From Roseomonas sp. OT10 (lineage in GTDB: Bacteria; Pseudomonadota; Alphaproteobacteria; Acetobacterales; Acetobacteraceae), in assembly GCF_020991085.1 (NCBI RefSeq), contig NZ_CP087719.1, positions 3,306,001 through 3,370,000 of the forward strand: a stretch of 64,000 bases of DNA, written 5' to 3'. A program made the position numbers and the translations under genes. The notes under the pieces are model-generated. The model was given only the letters and a program-made list of their open reading frames with translations. It searched no databases and was not told the origin of the DNA. Positions 25,392 to 38,150 of the stretch are shown piece after piece. Position 1 is the stretch's first letter. Each line of letters begins with the position of its first letter.

Positions 25392-26290
25392 CAGCCGCGG
25401 CCGAGCAGGAAGGCCAGGGCGATCGCGATGCCCACCTCGCGGTTCGACTTGAACAGGCGCAGGCAGCCGGCGGGGTCGTCCATGTCCAGCCGGATCACCT
25501 GCCGCGCCAGCAGCGCCGCCGGCAGGGCGAGCGCCGGCAGGAAGGGCCAGCGCAGCCCGGCCAGCCACCCGGCGAGCGCCAGCAGCACCAGCGCGACGCC
25601 ATAGACTGCCGCCAGGAAGGGCCGCGTCCGCTCGCCCAGCGTCCGGGCGGAGGAGCGCACGCCGACCAGCGCGTCGTCCTCCCGGTCCTGGTGGGCGTAG
25701 ATCGTGTCGTAGCCCAGGATCCAGAAGAAGGCCGCCAGCCACAGCAGCAGCCCGGGCGCCGAGAGCTGCCCGGTGCAGGCCAGCCAGCCGGTCGGCGCCG
25801 CCCAGGAGAAGACGAAGCCCAGCACCGCCTGCGGCCAGTCCGTCACCCGCTTGGCCAGCGGGTAGAGGGCGATCGGCACCAGCGACAGCAGCCCGAACAG
25901 GATCGCCGGGCCGTTGAGCTGGAGCAGCACCACCAGCCCGACCAGGCAGAGGATGCCGAGCCAGGCCAGCGCCTGCTTCGGCGTCACCGCGCCCGAGGCC
26001 AGCGGCCGCCCGGCGGTGCGCGTCACCTTGCGGTCCAGGTCGCGGTCCCACAGGTCGTTCACCACGCAGCCTGCCCCGCGCATCGCCACCGCGCCGATGC
26101 CGAACAGCAGGGTCAGCCGGATGCCGGTCGCCCAGTCCGGCGCGGCGAGGGCGAAGGCCCAGGGGCCGGGCAGGAAGAGCAGCCAGGAGCCGATCGGCCG
26201 GTCCAGCCGGGCGAGCAGGGCATAGGGGAGGAAGGCGGCGGGCAGGCGCGCCACCCAGCCCTCCGTCCGGATATCGGTGTGGCCGGCCAT
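25391..26290 (-). CDS. ubiA: 4-hydroxybenzoate polyprenyltransferase
   Basis: A 299-residue inner-membrane prenyltransferase that attaches the isoprenoid tail to 4-hydroxybenzoate in ubiquinone synthesis. Both Asp-rich, magnesium-binding motifs are present: NDLWDRDLD (78-86) and DREDD in the second half, with the substrate region KVTRTAGRPLASG between. About eight or nine membrane helices are expected. It is divergent from rsmE (48-base gap) and heads a three-gene leftward unit with two methyltransferases. Confidence 0.96.
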   Translation of the reverse strand: MAGHTDIRTEGWVARLPAAFLPYALLARLDRPIGSWLLFLPGPWAFALAAPDWATGIRLTLLFGIGAVAMRGAGCVVNDLWDRDLDRKVTRTAGRPLASGAVTPKQALAWLGILCLVGLVVLLQLNGPAILFGLLSLVPIALYPLAKRVTDWPQAVLGFVFSWAAPTGWLACTGQLSAPGLLLWLAAFFWILGYDTIYAHQDREDDALVGVRSSARTLGERTRPFLAAVYGVALVLLALAGWLAGLRWPFLPALALPAALLARQVIRLDMDDPAGCLRLFKSNREVGIAIALAFLLGRG

Positions 26291-26337
26291 GCATGCTACT
26301 TCCCCGGCCAGCCCCCTCCTGTCCAGACCATGCCCCC

Positions 26338-27072
26338 ATGACCACGCCCCGCCTCTATGTCGACGCGCCGCTCGCCGAGGGGGCGGAGGCGGATTCGCTC
26401 CCCGGCCAGGGCCGCTACCTCGGTTCCGTGCTGCGCAAGGGGGTGGGGGATGCGGTGGTGCTGTTCAACGGGCGGGACGGGGAGTTCGCCGCCACCCTGG
26501 CCGCGATCCGCAAGGATGCCGCCCGCTTCGCCGTGGGGCGGCGGCTGCGCGCCCAGGACACCCCCGCCGGCCCGCGTCTCCTCCTCGCCGCGCTGAAGCG
26601 CGACGCCATGGAGTGGACGGTGGAGAAGGCGACCGAGCTGGGCGTCGCCACCCTCCGCCCGGTGCTGACCGCCCGCTGCGTCGCCCAGGGACCCAACCTC
26701 GACCGCCTCGGCCTGATCGCCCGGGAGGCCGCCGAGCAGTGCGAGCGCCTGGACCTGCCCGTGCTGGAGCCCGCCCTGGCCCTGCACGCGGCGCTCGATT
26801 CCTGGGACCCGGCGGTGCCGCTGTTCCTGGCCGCCGAGCGGGGCGCCGCCCCGGGCCTCGCCGCGGCGGCGGCCGGCCGGGCCGGCCCCGTGGGCCTGCT
26901 GGTCGGGCCGGAGGGCGGCTTCACCGTTGCAGAGCTTGACGCACTGCAACGTCGTCCCTTTGTTGTGCCGGCTGCCCTCGGGCCCCGCATCCTGCGGGCC
27001 GAGACGGCGGCGGTCTCGGGACTCGCGGTGTTGCAGGCCGTCTGCGGCGACTGGGTCAAGGGAAGGTCCTGA
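26338..27072 (+). CDS. rsmE: 16S rRNA (uracil-1498 N3) methyltransferase
   Basis: A 244-residue SPOUT-fold (knotted) methyltransferase that modifies U1498 in the decoding region of the 30S subunit. It has the N-terminal PUA-like part (RLYVDAPLAEGAEADSLPGQ), the LAALKRDAMEWTVEKATELG segment and the knot motif LLVGPEGGFTVAELDAL; ILRAETAAVSGLAVLQ closes the knot. The start is ATG at 26338. gshA follows after 46 bases on the same strand and may be co-transcribed. Confidence 0.96.
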   Translation: MTTPRLYVDAPLAEGAEADSLPGQGRYLGSVLRKGVGDAVVLFNGRDGEFAATLAAIRKDAARFAVGRRLRAQDTPAGPRLLLAALKRDAMEWTVEKATELGVATLRPVLTARCVAQGPNLDRLGLIAREAAEQCERLDLPVLEPALALHAALDSWDPAVPLFLAAERGAAPGLAAAAAGRAGPVGLLVGPEGGFTVAELDALQRRPFVVPAALGPRILRAETAAVSGLAVLQAVCGDWVKGRS

Positions 27073-27118
27073 ACGGCGCGCGCCCCTGCGCGCCCCCTGA
27101 GCGTCGGAAGCGAAGCGC

Positions 27119-28468
27119 ATGTCCAATCCCGGCGAGGCCGATCCGACGCCGATCCATTCCCTGCGCCAGCTGGCGGAATGGTTCGCCGCCGGCAGCAAGC
27201 CGCGCGACGCCTGGCGGATCGGCACGGAGCACGAGAAGTTCGGCTTCCGCCGCGACGACCTCTCCGCCCCCGCCTATGACGACCCGCGCGGCGGCATCCG
27301 CGCCATCCTGGAGGGGCTGGAGCCCCGCGGCTGGGAGCCCATCCTGGACCGCGGCAACCCGATCGGCCTGACCCGCGGCGACGCCTCCGTCTCGCTGGAG
27401 CCGGGCGGGCAGACGGAACTGTCCGGCGCGCCGCTGGCCGACATCGCCGAGACGGCGGCGGAGCTGGAGAACCACCTGGCCGAGCTGCGCGACGTGGCGG
27501 GGCCGCTCGGCATCGCCTTCGCGCCGCTGGGCTTCCATCCGCTCGCCACCCGCGACGCCATGCCCTGGATGCCCAAGCAGCGCTACGCGATCATGCGCGC
27601 CTACATGCCGCGGGTCGGGGAGATGGGCCTCGACATGATGCTGCGGACCTGCACCGTGCAGGCCAACCTCGATTTCGGCGACGAGGCGGACATGGTCGAG
27701 AAGCTGCGCCTCTCGCTCGCGCTGCAACCCCTCGCCACCGCGCTCTGGGCCAACTCCCCCTTCCGCGAGGGCCGGCCGACCGGGGCGCTCACCCTGCGCG
27801 GCGAGGTCTGGACCCACACCGACCCCGACCGTACCGGCATCCCGCCCGTGGTCTTCGAGCCGGGCTTCGGCTTCGAGCGCTTCGCCGAGCACGTGCTCGA
27901 CGTGCCCATGTACTTCGTGATGCGCGAGGGCGCCTTCGTCGACGCCACCGGCACCACCTTCCGCCGCTTCATGGCCGAGGGCCTGCCCGGGCGGCCCGAC
28001 ATCCGTGCCACCATGGGCGACTGGGCCGACCACGTGACCACGGTCTTCACCGACGTCCGCCTCAAGCGATTCCTCGAGATGCGCGGCGCCGATGCCGGCA
28101 GCCCGGCGATGATGCTGGCCCTGCCCGCCTTCTGGGCCGGGCTGCTCTACGACGACGCGGCGCAGAAGGCGGGGCTGGAGCTGGTGCGCGGCTGGAGCGT
28201 GGAGGCGATGCAGGCGCTGCGCCGCGCCGTGCCGGTCGAGGGCCTCTCCGCCACCATCGCCGGCCGCCCCCTGCGCGCGGTGGCGGCGGACGCGCTGGCC
28301 ATCGCCCGCGACGGGTTGCGCGCCCGCGGCCTGGGCGAGGAACGCTTCCTCGCCCCCGCCGAGGAGGTTGCCGCCACCGGCATCACCCAGGCCCAGCACT
28401 GGCTGAACCGCTACGAGGGCGCCTGGAACGGCGACCTGTCCCGCATCTTCGCCGAGGCGGCCGTCTGA
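27119..28468 (+). CDS. gshA: Glutamate-cysteine ligase, plant/alphaproteobacterial type
   Basis: Makes gamma-glutamylcysteine, the first step of glutathione synthesis. The protein has 449 residues, the length of the class found in plants and alphaproteobacteria. Diagnostic stretches are RIGTEHEKFGFRRDD, SVSLEPGGQTELSGAPL, MLRTCTVQANLDFGDEADM and ALWANSPFREGRPTG. The start ATG at 27119 is 46 bases after rsmE. Two glutathione S-transferase-fold genes and 5-oxoprolinase lie elsewhere in the window, so glutathione turnover is well represented, though not in one operon. Confidence 0.96.
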   Translation: MSNPGEADPTPIHSLRQLAEWFAAGSKPRDAWRIGTEHEKFGFRRDDLSAPAYDDPRGGIRAILEGLEPRGWEPILDRGNPIGLTRGDASVSLEPGGQTELSGAPLADIAETAAELENHLAELRDVAGPLGIAFAPLGFHPLATRDAMPWMPKQRYAIMRAYMPRVGEMGLDMMLRTCTVQANLDFGDEADMVEKLRLSLALQPLATALWANSPFREGRPTGALTLRGEVWTHTDPDRTGIPPVVFEPGFGFERFAEHVLDVPMYFVMREGAFVDATGTTFRRFMAEGLPGRPDIRATMGDWADHVTTVFTDVRLKRFLEMRGADAGSPAMMLALPAFWAGLLYDDAAQKAGLELVRGWSVEAMQALRRAVPVEGLSATIAGRPLRAVAADALAIARDGLRARGLGEERFLAPAEEVAATGITQAQHWLNRYEGAWNGDLSRIFAEAAV

Positions 28469-28568
28469 CGAGGGCCGTGCCGGCCGGACGGAGCCCGGGA
28501 CGGGCGGCGTCCGCCAACCCTCCCCCTCCCCCCGCGTTCCGTCTCCTTCAGCGGGCGGGAGAGTGGCC

Positions 28569-30869
28569 ATGGGACGTACGGTCCGGATCGAACCTTATGA
28601 GGGCCCGGCCGGCGGGTGGGGTTCCGCCCGCTCGGTGAGCGGCATCCTGCTGAAGGAGAAGGTCACGCCCGCCACGGTCGCCGGGCTGGCACAGCAGAAC
28701 AAGGCCGAAGGCTATGCCTGCGTCTCCTGCGCCTGGCCCAAGCCGGCCCGGCCGCATCCGCTGGAGTTCTGCGAGAACGGCGCCAAGGCCACGGCCTGGG
28801 AGCTGACCACCAAACGCACCACGCCGGAGTTCTTCGCGCAGCACACGGTGGGCGAGCTGCTCGGCTGGGAGGATCACGCTCTCGAGCAGCATGGCCGCCT
28901 GACCCATCCCATGCGCTACGACGCACGCACCGACCGCTACGTGCCGGTGGAATGGGACGACGCCTTCGCCGAGATCGGGCGGGAGCTGAAGGCGCTCGAT
29001 CCCGACGGCGTGATCTTCTACGCCTCCGGCCGCGGCTCGCTCGAGACCTCGTACATGTACGCGCTGCTCGCGCGGATGTACGGCACCAACAACCTGCCCG
29101 ACAGCTCCAACATGTGCCACGAGACCACTTCGGTGGCGCTGAAGAACGTGATCGGCTCGCCGGTCGGCACGGTGGTGCTGGAGGATTTCGGGCATACCGA
29201 CTGCATCCTGTCCTTCGGGCAGAATGTCGGCTCCAACGCCCCGCGCATGCTGCATCAACTGCAGGAGGCGGTGAAGCGCGGCTGCACGGTGATCACCTTC
29301 AATCCCCTCAAGGAACGGGGCTGGCAGCGCTTCACCAACCCGCAGAACCCGGTGGAGATGATGACGGGGCAGGAGACGGTGATCTCCGCCCAGTACCACC
29401 AGGTGAAGGCAGGCGGCGACATCGCGGCGCTGATGGGGCTGTGCAAGTGGGTGGTGGAGGCGGACGACCGGGCCCGGGCCGAAGGCGGCGCCCCCGTCAT
29501 CGACCACGCCTTCGTCAGCGCGCACACCACGGGCTTCGAGGCCTTCGCCGCCGCCGCCCGCGCCACGCCATGGGCGGAGATCGAGGCCCAGTCCGGCCTG
29601 CCGCGCGCGGCGCTGGAGGACGCGGCGCGCGTCTACGCACGCTCGAAGGCGGTGATGGCCATCTACGGCATGGGCCTGACGCAGCATGTGCTGGGCGAGC
29701 AGAACCTGTACATGCTGACGGCGCTGATGCTGCTGCGCGGCAACATCGGCAAGCCCGGCGCCGGCCTCTGCCCCGTGCGGGGCCATTCCAACGTGCAGGG
29801 CCAGCGCACCGTCGGCATCTCGGAGAAGCCGGAGCTGGTGCCGCTGGACAAGCTGGCCGAGCAGTACGGCTTCGAGCCGCCGCGCCACAAGGGCCGCACC
29901 ACGGTCGAGGCCTGCGAAGGCATCCTGTCCGGCGAGGTGCGGGGCTTCATCGGCCTCGGCGGCAACTTCGTCCGCGCCATCCCCGACACGAAGCGCATGG
30001 AGGAGGCCTGGCGGCGGATGCGGCTGACGGTGCAGGTCGCGACCAAGCTGAACCGCAGCCACCTGGTCAACGGCGAGGTGGCCTTCCTCCTCCCCTGCCT
30101 CGGCCGCATCGAGCGCGACACCCAGGCCGGCGGCGACCAGGCGGTGAGCGTGGAGGACAGCACCTCCTGCATCCACGGCTCGGTGGGGCAGCGGGAGCCC
30201 GCCAGCCCGCACCTGCGGAGCGAGCCCGCGATCGTCGCCGGCATCGCCAAGGCCACGCTGCCGCCGAACCCGAAGCTCGACTGGGATGCCTGGGTGGGCG
30301 ACTACGCGCGGGTCCGCGATGCGATCGAGCAGACCTACCCGGACCAGTTCGCCGCCTTCAACGACCGGCTCTTCGTCCCCGGCGGCTTCCACCGCCGCAA
30401 CGCGGCGCGCGAGCGGGAGTGGAAGACCAGGAGCGGCAAGGCGGAGTTCCGCACGCCGCCAAGGCTGAACGCCACGGGCTTCGCGGACGAGGCGGATGTC
30501 TTCCGTCTCGTCACCCTGCGCAGCAACGACCAGTTCAACACCACCATCTACGGCTACCACGACCGCTTCCGCGGCGTGGAGGGCACGCGGATGGTGCTGT
30601 TCATCAACCCGGCCGACATGGACCGGATGGGGCTGAAGGAGGGCGAGGAGGTCACCCTGGCCGCCCATGCGCACGACCAGATCCGGCGGGAGGTGCCGGG
30701 GCTCCGCGTCACCCCCTACGAGATCCCGGAGGGCTGCCTCGGCGGCTACTACCCGGAATGCAACCCCTTGATCCCCGTCTGGCACCATGCGGAGGAGAGC
30801 AAGACCCCGGCGGCGAAGTCTGTCCCGGTACGGGTGGTGCGGGCGGAGCCGCCGCGCCTGCCGGGCTGA
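28569..30869 (+). CDS. FdhF/YdeP-family molybdopterin oxidoreductase
   Basis: A 766-residue molybdenum enzyme resembling formate dehydrogenase alpha but of the YdeP branch. GYACVSCAWPKP (49-60) keeps only part of the usual N-terminal Fe-S cysteine set. A candidate Mo ligand is Cys183 in NMCHETTSVAL, in the place of FdhF's selenocysteine, followed by a histidine as there. IGLGGNFVRAIPDT, KLNRSHLVNGEVAFLLPCLG and NDQFNTTIYGYHDRFRG are family-specific. In E. coli YdeP is linked to acid resistance; no FdhD or partner electron carrier is adjacent here. ATG 28569 is chosen over GTG 28563. The substrate is unknown. Confidence 0.9.
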   Translation: MGRTVRIEPYEGPAGGWGSARSVSGILLKEKVTPATVAGLAQQNKAEGYACVSCAWPKPARPHPLEFCENGAKATAWELTTKRTTPEFFAQHTVGELLGWEDHALEQHGRLTHPMRYDARTDRYVPVEWDDAFAEIGRELKALDPDGVIFYASGRGSLETSYMYALLARMYGTNNLPDSSNMCHETTSVALKNVIGSPVGTVVLEDFGHTDCILSFGQNVGSNAPRMLHQLQEAVKRGCTVITFNPLKERGWQRFTNPQNPVEMMTGQETVISAQYHQVKAGGDIAALMGLCKWVVEADDRARAEGGAPVIDHAFVSAHTTGFEAFAAAARATPWAEIEAQSGLPRAALEDAARVYARSKAVMAIYGMGLTQHVLGEQNLYMLTALMLLRGNIGKPGAGLCPVRGHSNVQGQRTVGISEKPELVPLDKLAEQYGFEPPRHKGRTTVEACEGILSGEVRGFIGLGGNFVRAIPDTKRMEEAWRRMRLTVQVATKLNRSHLVNGEVAFLLPCLGRIERDTQAGGDQAVSVEDSTSCIHGSVGQREPASPHLRSEPAIVAGIAKATLPPNPKLDWDAWVGDYARVRDAIEQTYPDQFAAFNDRLFVPGGFHRRNAAREREWKTRSGKAEFRTPPRLNATGFADEADVFRLVTLRSNDQFNTTIYGYHDRFRGVEGTRMVLFINPADMDRMGLKEGEEVTLAAHAHDQIRREVPGLRVTPYEIPEGCLGGYYPECNPLIPVWHHAEESKTPAAKSVPVRVVRAEPPRLPG

Positions 30870-30897
30870 CGGCGCGGCCGCATCCCACGGCCGGCGG

Positions 30898-31758
30898 TCA
30901 GCGGCCCGCCTCCGCCACGATCTGCCGGAGGCCCTCGCGGTAGGTCGGATAGCGCCAGGACAGGCCGAGGGCCGCCCGGGTCCGGCCATTCGCCACCCGC
31001 CGGCTCTCCGACCAGAAGGAGCGGGCCATGGGCGACATGGCCTCCACCGCCTCGGCATAAGGGATCGCGGGCGGGACGGGCAGGCCGAGCAGCTCCGCCG
31101 CCGCCTCGACCACGCTGGCACTCTCCGCCGGCTCGTCGTCGACGAGGTGCAGCACCCGCGCCACGCCGGCCGGGCCCGGGCGCCGGGCCGCGGCGACCAC
31201 GGCCGCGGCGATGTCGTCGCGATGGATGCGGGAGAAGGCGTGGCCCGGCTTGACCACCTGTCGCGCCCGTCCGGCCAGCAGGTCCTCCACCACGCTGCGG
31301 CCGGGCCCGTAGATGCCGCCGGTGCGCAACAGGTCCAGCGCCACCCCCCGCGCCGCGGCCACGGCCTCCCAGCCCCGTTCCGCCGCGCGCCGCGTCAGGG
31401 ACCGGCCCTTGGCCGGCATCGCCGGCGTCGTCTCGTCCACCCAGCCTCCGTCATGGTCGCCGTAGACGCCGGTGGTGGACATGTAGCCGATCCAGCGCAG
31501 CGCCCCGGCGCGGGCCAGTGCCGCCCCATGCCGGGCCAGCACCGGGTCGCCCTCCGGGCCGGGCGGGGCGGTGACGACCAGGTGCGTGGCCGCCGCGATC
31601 GCCGCGGCCGCCTCCTCGAAGGCGATGGCGGGGGTCCCTGCCGGCACGCGGGTGGGGTCGCGACAGGTGCCCGTGACGTCGAAGCCGCCCGCCGCCGCCG
31701 CCCGGGCGATGGCCGCGCCGCTGTAGCCCAGGCCGATCACCAGCATCCTGTCGCTCAT
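30898..31758 (-). CDS. SDR-family NAD(P)-binding protein (YeeZ-like)
   Basis: A 286-residue extended-SDR/epimerase-like protein. A Rossmann motif opens the chain (MLVIGLGYSGAAIARAAAAGG), a variant of GxxGxxG, and YMSTTGVYGDHDGGWVDE with RTGGIYGPGRS and HVDD-like RIHRDDIAA are the YeeZ-type signatures. The usual YxxxK tyrosine-lysine pair is not obvious, so it may be a binding protein rather than a dehydrogenase. It converges with the molybdoenzyme gene across 28 bases and is divergent from the TPR gene. Function is unknown. Confidence 0.82.
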   Translation of the reverse strand: MSDRMLVIGLGYSGAAIARAAAAGGFDVTGTCRDPTRVPAGTPAIAFEEAAAAIAAATHLVVTAPPGPEGDPVLARHGAALARAGALRWIGYMSTTGVYGDHDGGWVDETTPAMPAKGRSLTRRAAERGWEAVAAARGVALDLLRTGGIYGPGRSVVEDLLAGRARQVVKPGHAFSRIHRDDIAAAVVAAARRPGPAGVARVLHLVDDEPAESASVVEAAAELLGLPVPPAIPYAEAVEAMSPMARSFWSESRRVANGRTRAALGLSWRYPTYREGLRQIVAEAGR

Positions 31759-31861
31759 CCCCGCGATGTGGCCCGTCGGGCGCGCCGCGTCCACCGCCGG
31801 GCGACCTCCCCGCGCAGGCCGGGATTCCCGCGGCGGCGACAACGGGAGTAGATTGCGCGCG

Positions 31862-32707
31862 ATGCGTGGCTCCCCCCTCCGCCGGACCCTGCTGGGCGCT
31901 TTCGCGGCCGCCCTGCTGGCCGCGTCGGCCGGGGGCAGCGCCTGGTACCTGCTGCACCGGCCGGTCGCTCCGCTGGAGGGGATCGAGGAGGCGCTGCCGC
32001 TGCCACCCGAATCGCCACGGCTGTTGGAAAGCCCGGAATACGCCTCCTGCCTGGACCAGTTGCGCGAGGACCCGGCCTCCGCTCTGGCCTTCGCCGAGGG
32101 CTGGCAGGGCCGTGGCGGCGGCGAGGGGGCGCGCCACTGCCAGGCCCTGGCGATGGCCGCCATGGGCGAGCCGGAGCGCGCGGCGCCGCGGCTGGAGGCC
32201 CTGGCGGCGCAATCCGCCGCCGGGCCGGCCGCCCGCGCCGCCGTCTACGACCAGGCGGCCCAGGCCTGGATGGCGGCAGGCCAGCCGCAGCGCGCCTATG
32301 CCGCCGTGACCCTCGGCCTCGCCATCACCCCCAACGACCCGGACCTTCTGGTGGACCGCTCCGTGGCCGCCGGCGCCCTGGGCCGCTTCACGGAGGCGCT
32401 GGCGGATGCCAGCCAGGCCACGGAGATCGATCCCGACCGCCCCGATGCCTGGGTCTATCGCGCCGCCGCGCTGCGCCACCTGGACCGGGCGCAGGAGGCG
32501 CTGCGCGACATCGAGCGCGCCCTGGCGCTGGACGGGGACAATGCCGAGGCGCTGCTGGAGCGCGGCATCCTCCGCCAGCTCAACGGCGACCTGGAGGGCG
32601 CACGACTGGACTGGACCCGCGCCATGGAGGTGGCGCCGGACAGCGCCGCGGCCGATCTGGCGCAGCAGAACCTGGAGCTGAGCGAGGCCGGGCCGACACG
32701 GCGTTGA
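31862..32707 (+). CDS. TPR-repeat protein with N-terminal membrane anchor
   Basis: A 281-residue protein. Residues ~9-32 (LLGAFAAALLAASAGGSAWY) form a signal anchor, so the rest should be periplasmic. The C-terminal half holds about four tetratricopeptide repeats, seen as AAQAWMAAGQPQRAYAAVTL, ALGRFTEALADASQATEIDP, HLDRAQEALRDIERALALDG and QLNGDLEGARLDWTRAMEVA. Such proteins scaffold other proteins; no partner is evident. The start is ATG at 31862. It stands alone between divergent and convergent neighbours. Confidence 0.85.
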   Translation: MRGSPLRRTLLGAFAAALLAASAGGSAWYLLHRPVAPLEGIEEALPLPPESPRLLESPEYASCLDQLREDPASALAFAEGWQGRGGGEGARHCQALAMAAMGEPERAAPRLEALAAQSAAGPAARAAVYDQAAQAWMAAGQPQRAYAAVTLGLAITPNDPDLLVDRSVAAGALGRFTEALADASQATEIDPDRPDAWVYRAAALRHLDRAQEALRDIERALALDGDNAEALLERGILRQLNGDLEGARLDWTRAMEVAPDSAAADLAQQNLELSEAGPTRR

Positions 32708-32741
32708 CGCCGCCGGCCCCGGAGACCCGGGACCGCGCCGT

Positions 32742-33410
32742 TCAGAAGTCCAGGTCGGCGTAGTGCGACGGCGGGGTGACGCCGCTGACCCGCTCCGCCA
32801 GCAGCGGCCGGAAGGACGGCCTGGACTTGATCCGGGCGTACCAGTCCTTGGCGCTCTCGTTCGTCGACCAGTCGACGTCGCCGATATAGTCCAGGGCCGA
32901 GAGATGCGCGGCCGCGGCCAGGTCGGCCAGGGACAGGTGGCTGCCGGCCAGCCAGGTGCGGGTCTCGGCCAGCCAGCCGAGGTAGTCCAGGTGCGGCTTC
33001 AGGTTGGCGTAGCCCGCGCGCAGCGCTCCGCCATCCGGGTTGCCGCGGCTGAGCAGGCGCTTGAACTGCTTCTCGTGCAGCAGGTTGCGCGTCACCTCCT
33101 GGTCGAACTTGCCGTCGAACCAGGCGACCAGGCGCCGGACCTCCGCCCGCTCCGCATGGGTGCGGCCAAGCAGCGGCGTATCCGGGTAGGCCTCGTCGAG
33201 GTACTCGCAGATCACATAGGAATCCGCCAGGACCAGCCCGTTCTCCTCGGTCAGCACCGGCACCATGCCGGCCGGGTTCAGCGCCAGGAAGTCCTCGCGT
33301 CTCTCCCATACACGTTCCGCACGCAGATCGAAGGGGATCCGCTTCTCCTGCAGGGCGAGGCGAACCTTGCGGCAATGGGGCGAGAGGGGGAGGTGATACA
33401 GGACACGCAC
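32742..33410 (-). CDS. fzlA: FzlA-type glutathione S-transferase-fold division protein
   Basis: A 222-residue GST-fold protein matching FzlA, which in Caulobacter binds FtsZ, curves its filaments and promotes constriction. Landmarks are LYHLPLSPHCRKVRLALQEK, ERVWERREDFLALNPAG, VRRLVAWFDGKFDQEVTRNL, SLADLAAAAHLSALDYIGDV and the conserved C-terminus HYADLDF, which is the FzlA tail needed for its division role. The family is thought not to use glutathione. The start is ATG at 33410. It lies downstream of gltB on the same strand, across a 184-base gap with two hairpins, so it is probably separately transcribed. Confidence 0.82.
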   Translation of the reverse strand: MRVLYHLPLSPHCRKVRLALQEKRIPFDLRAERVWERREDFLALNPAGMVPVLTEENGLVLADSYVICEYLDEAYPDTPLLGRTHAERAEVRRLVAWFDGKFDQEVTRNLLHEKQFKRLLSRGNPDGGALRAGYANLKPHLDYLGWLAETRTWLAGSHLSLADLAAAAHLSALDYIGDVDWSTNESAKDWYARIKSRPSFRPLLAERVSGVTPPSHYADLDF

Positions 33411-33486
33411 GACCCGTCCCTTACGTCACGCGGTGAGACACGCCAACCACCTGAGCCGGCCCGCACACCGCATTGCGCGACCTTAA

Positions 33487-33527
33487 CCCTGCCGCGATGC
33501 GGCAGGGCCACGGCGTGTCGCGTGGCC
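33487..33527 (-). terminator. Twin hairpins after gltB, ahead of fzlA
   Basis: Two perfect inverted repeats lie back to back in the 184-base gltB-fzlA gap: CCCTGCCGC-GAT-GCGGCAGGG (33487-33507) and GGCCACG / CGTGGCC (33506-33512 and 33521-33527). On the gltB strand the first is followed by TTAAGG, a poor T run. They probably end gltDB transcription or protect its 3' end. Both cannot form at once because they share two bases. Confidence 0.5.
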
Positions 33528-33594
33528 CCGCAACGGCGCCAGCGCGCCGGTGGGCAGGGGAGCGGCCGGGCGGGAGGGGCCCGCCCGGGCCGGA

Positions 33595-38136
<4,542 letters not shown>

Positions 38137-38150
38137 CCTCCTTCGCTCCC

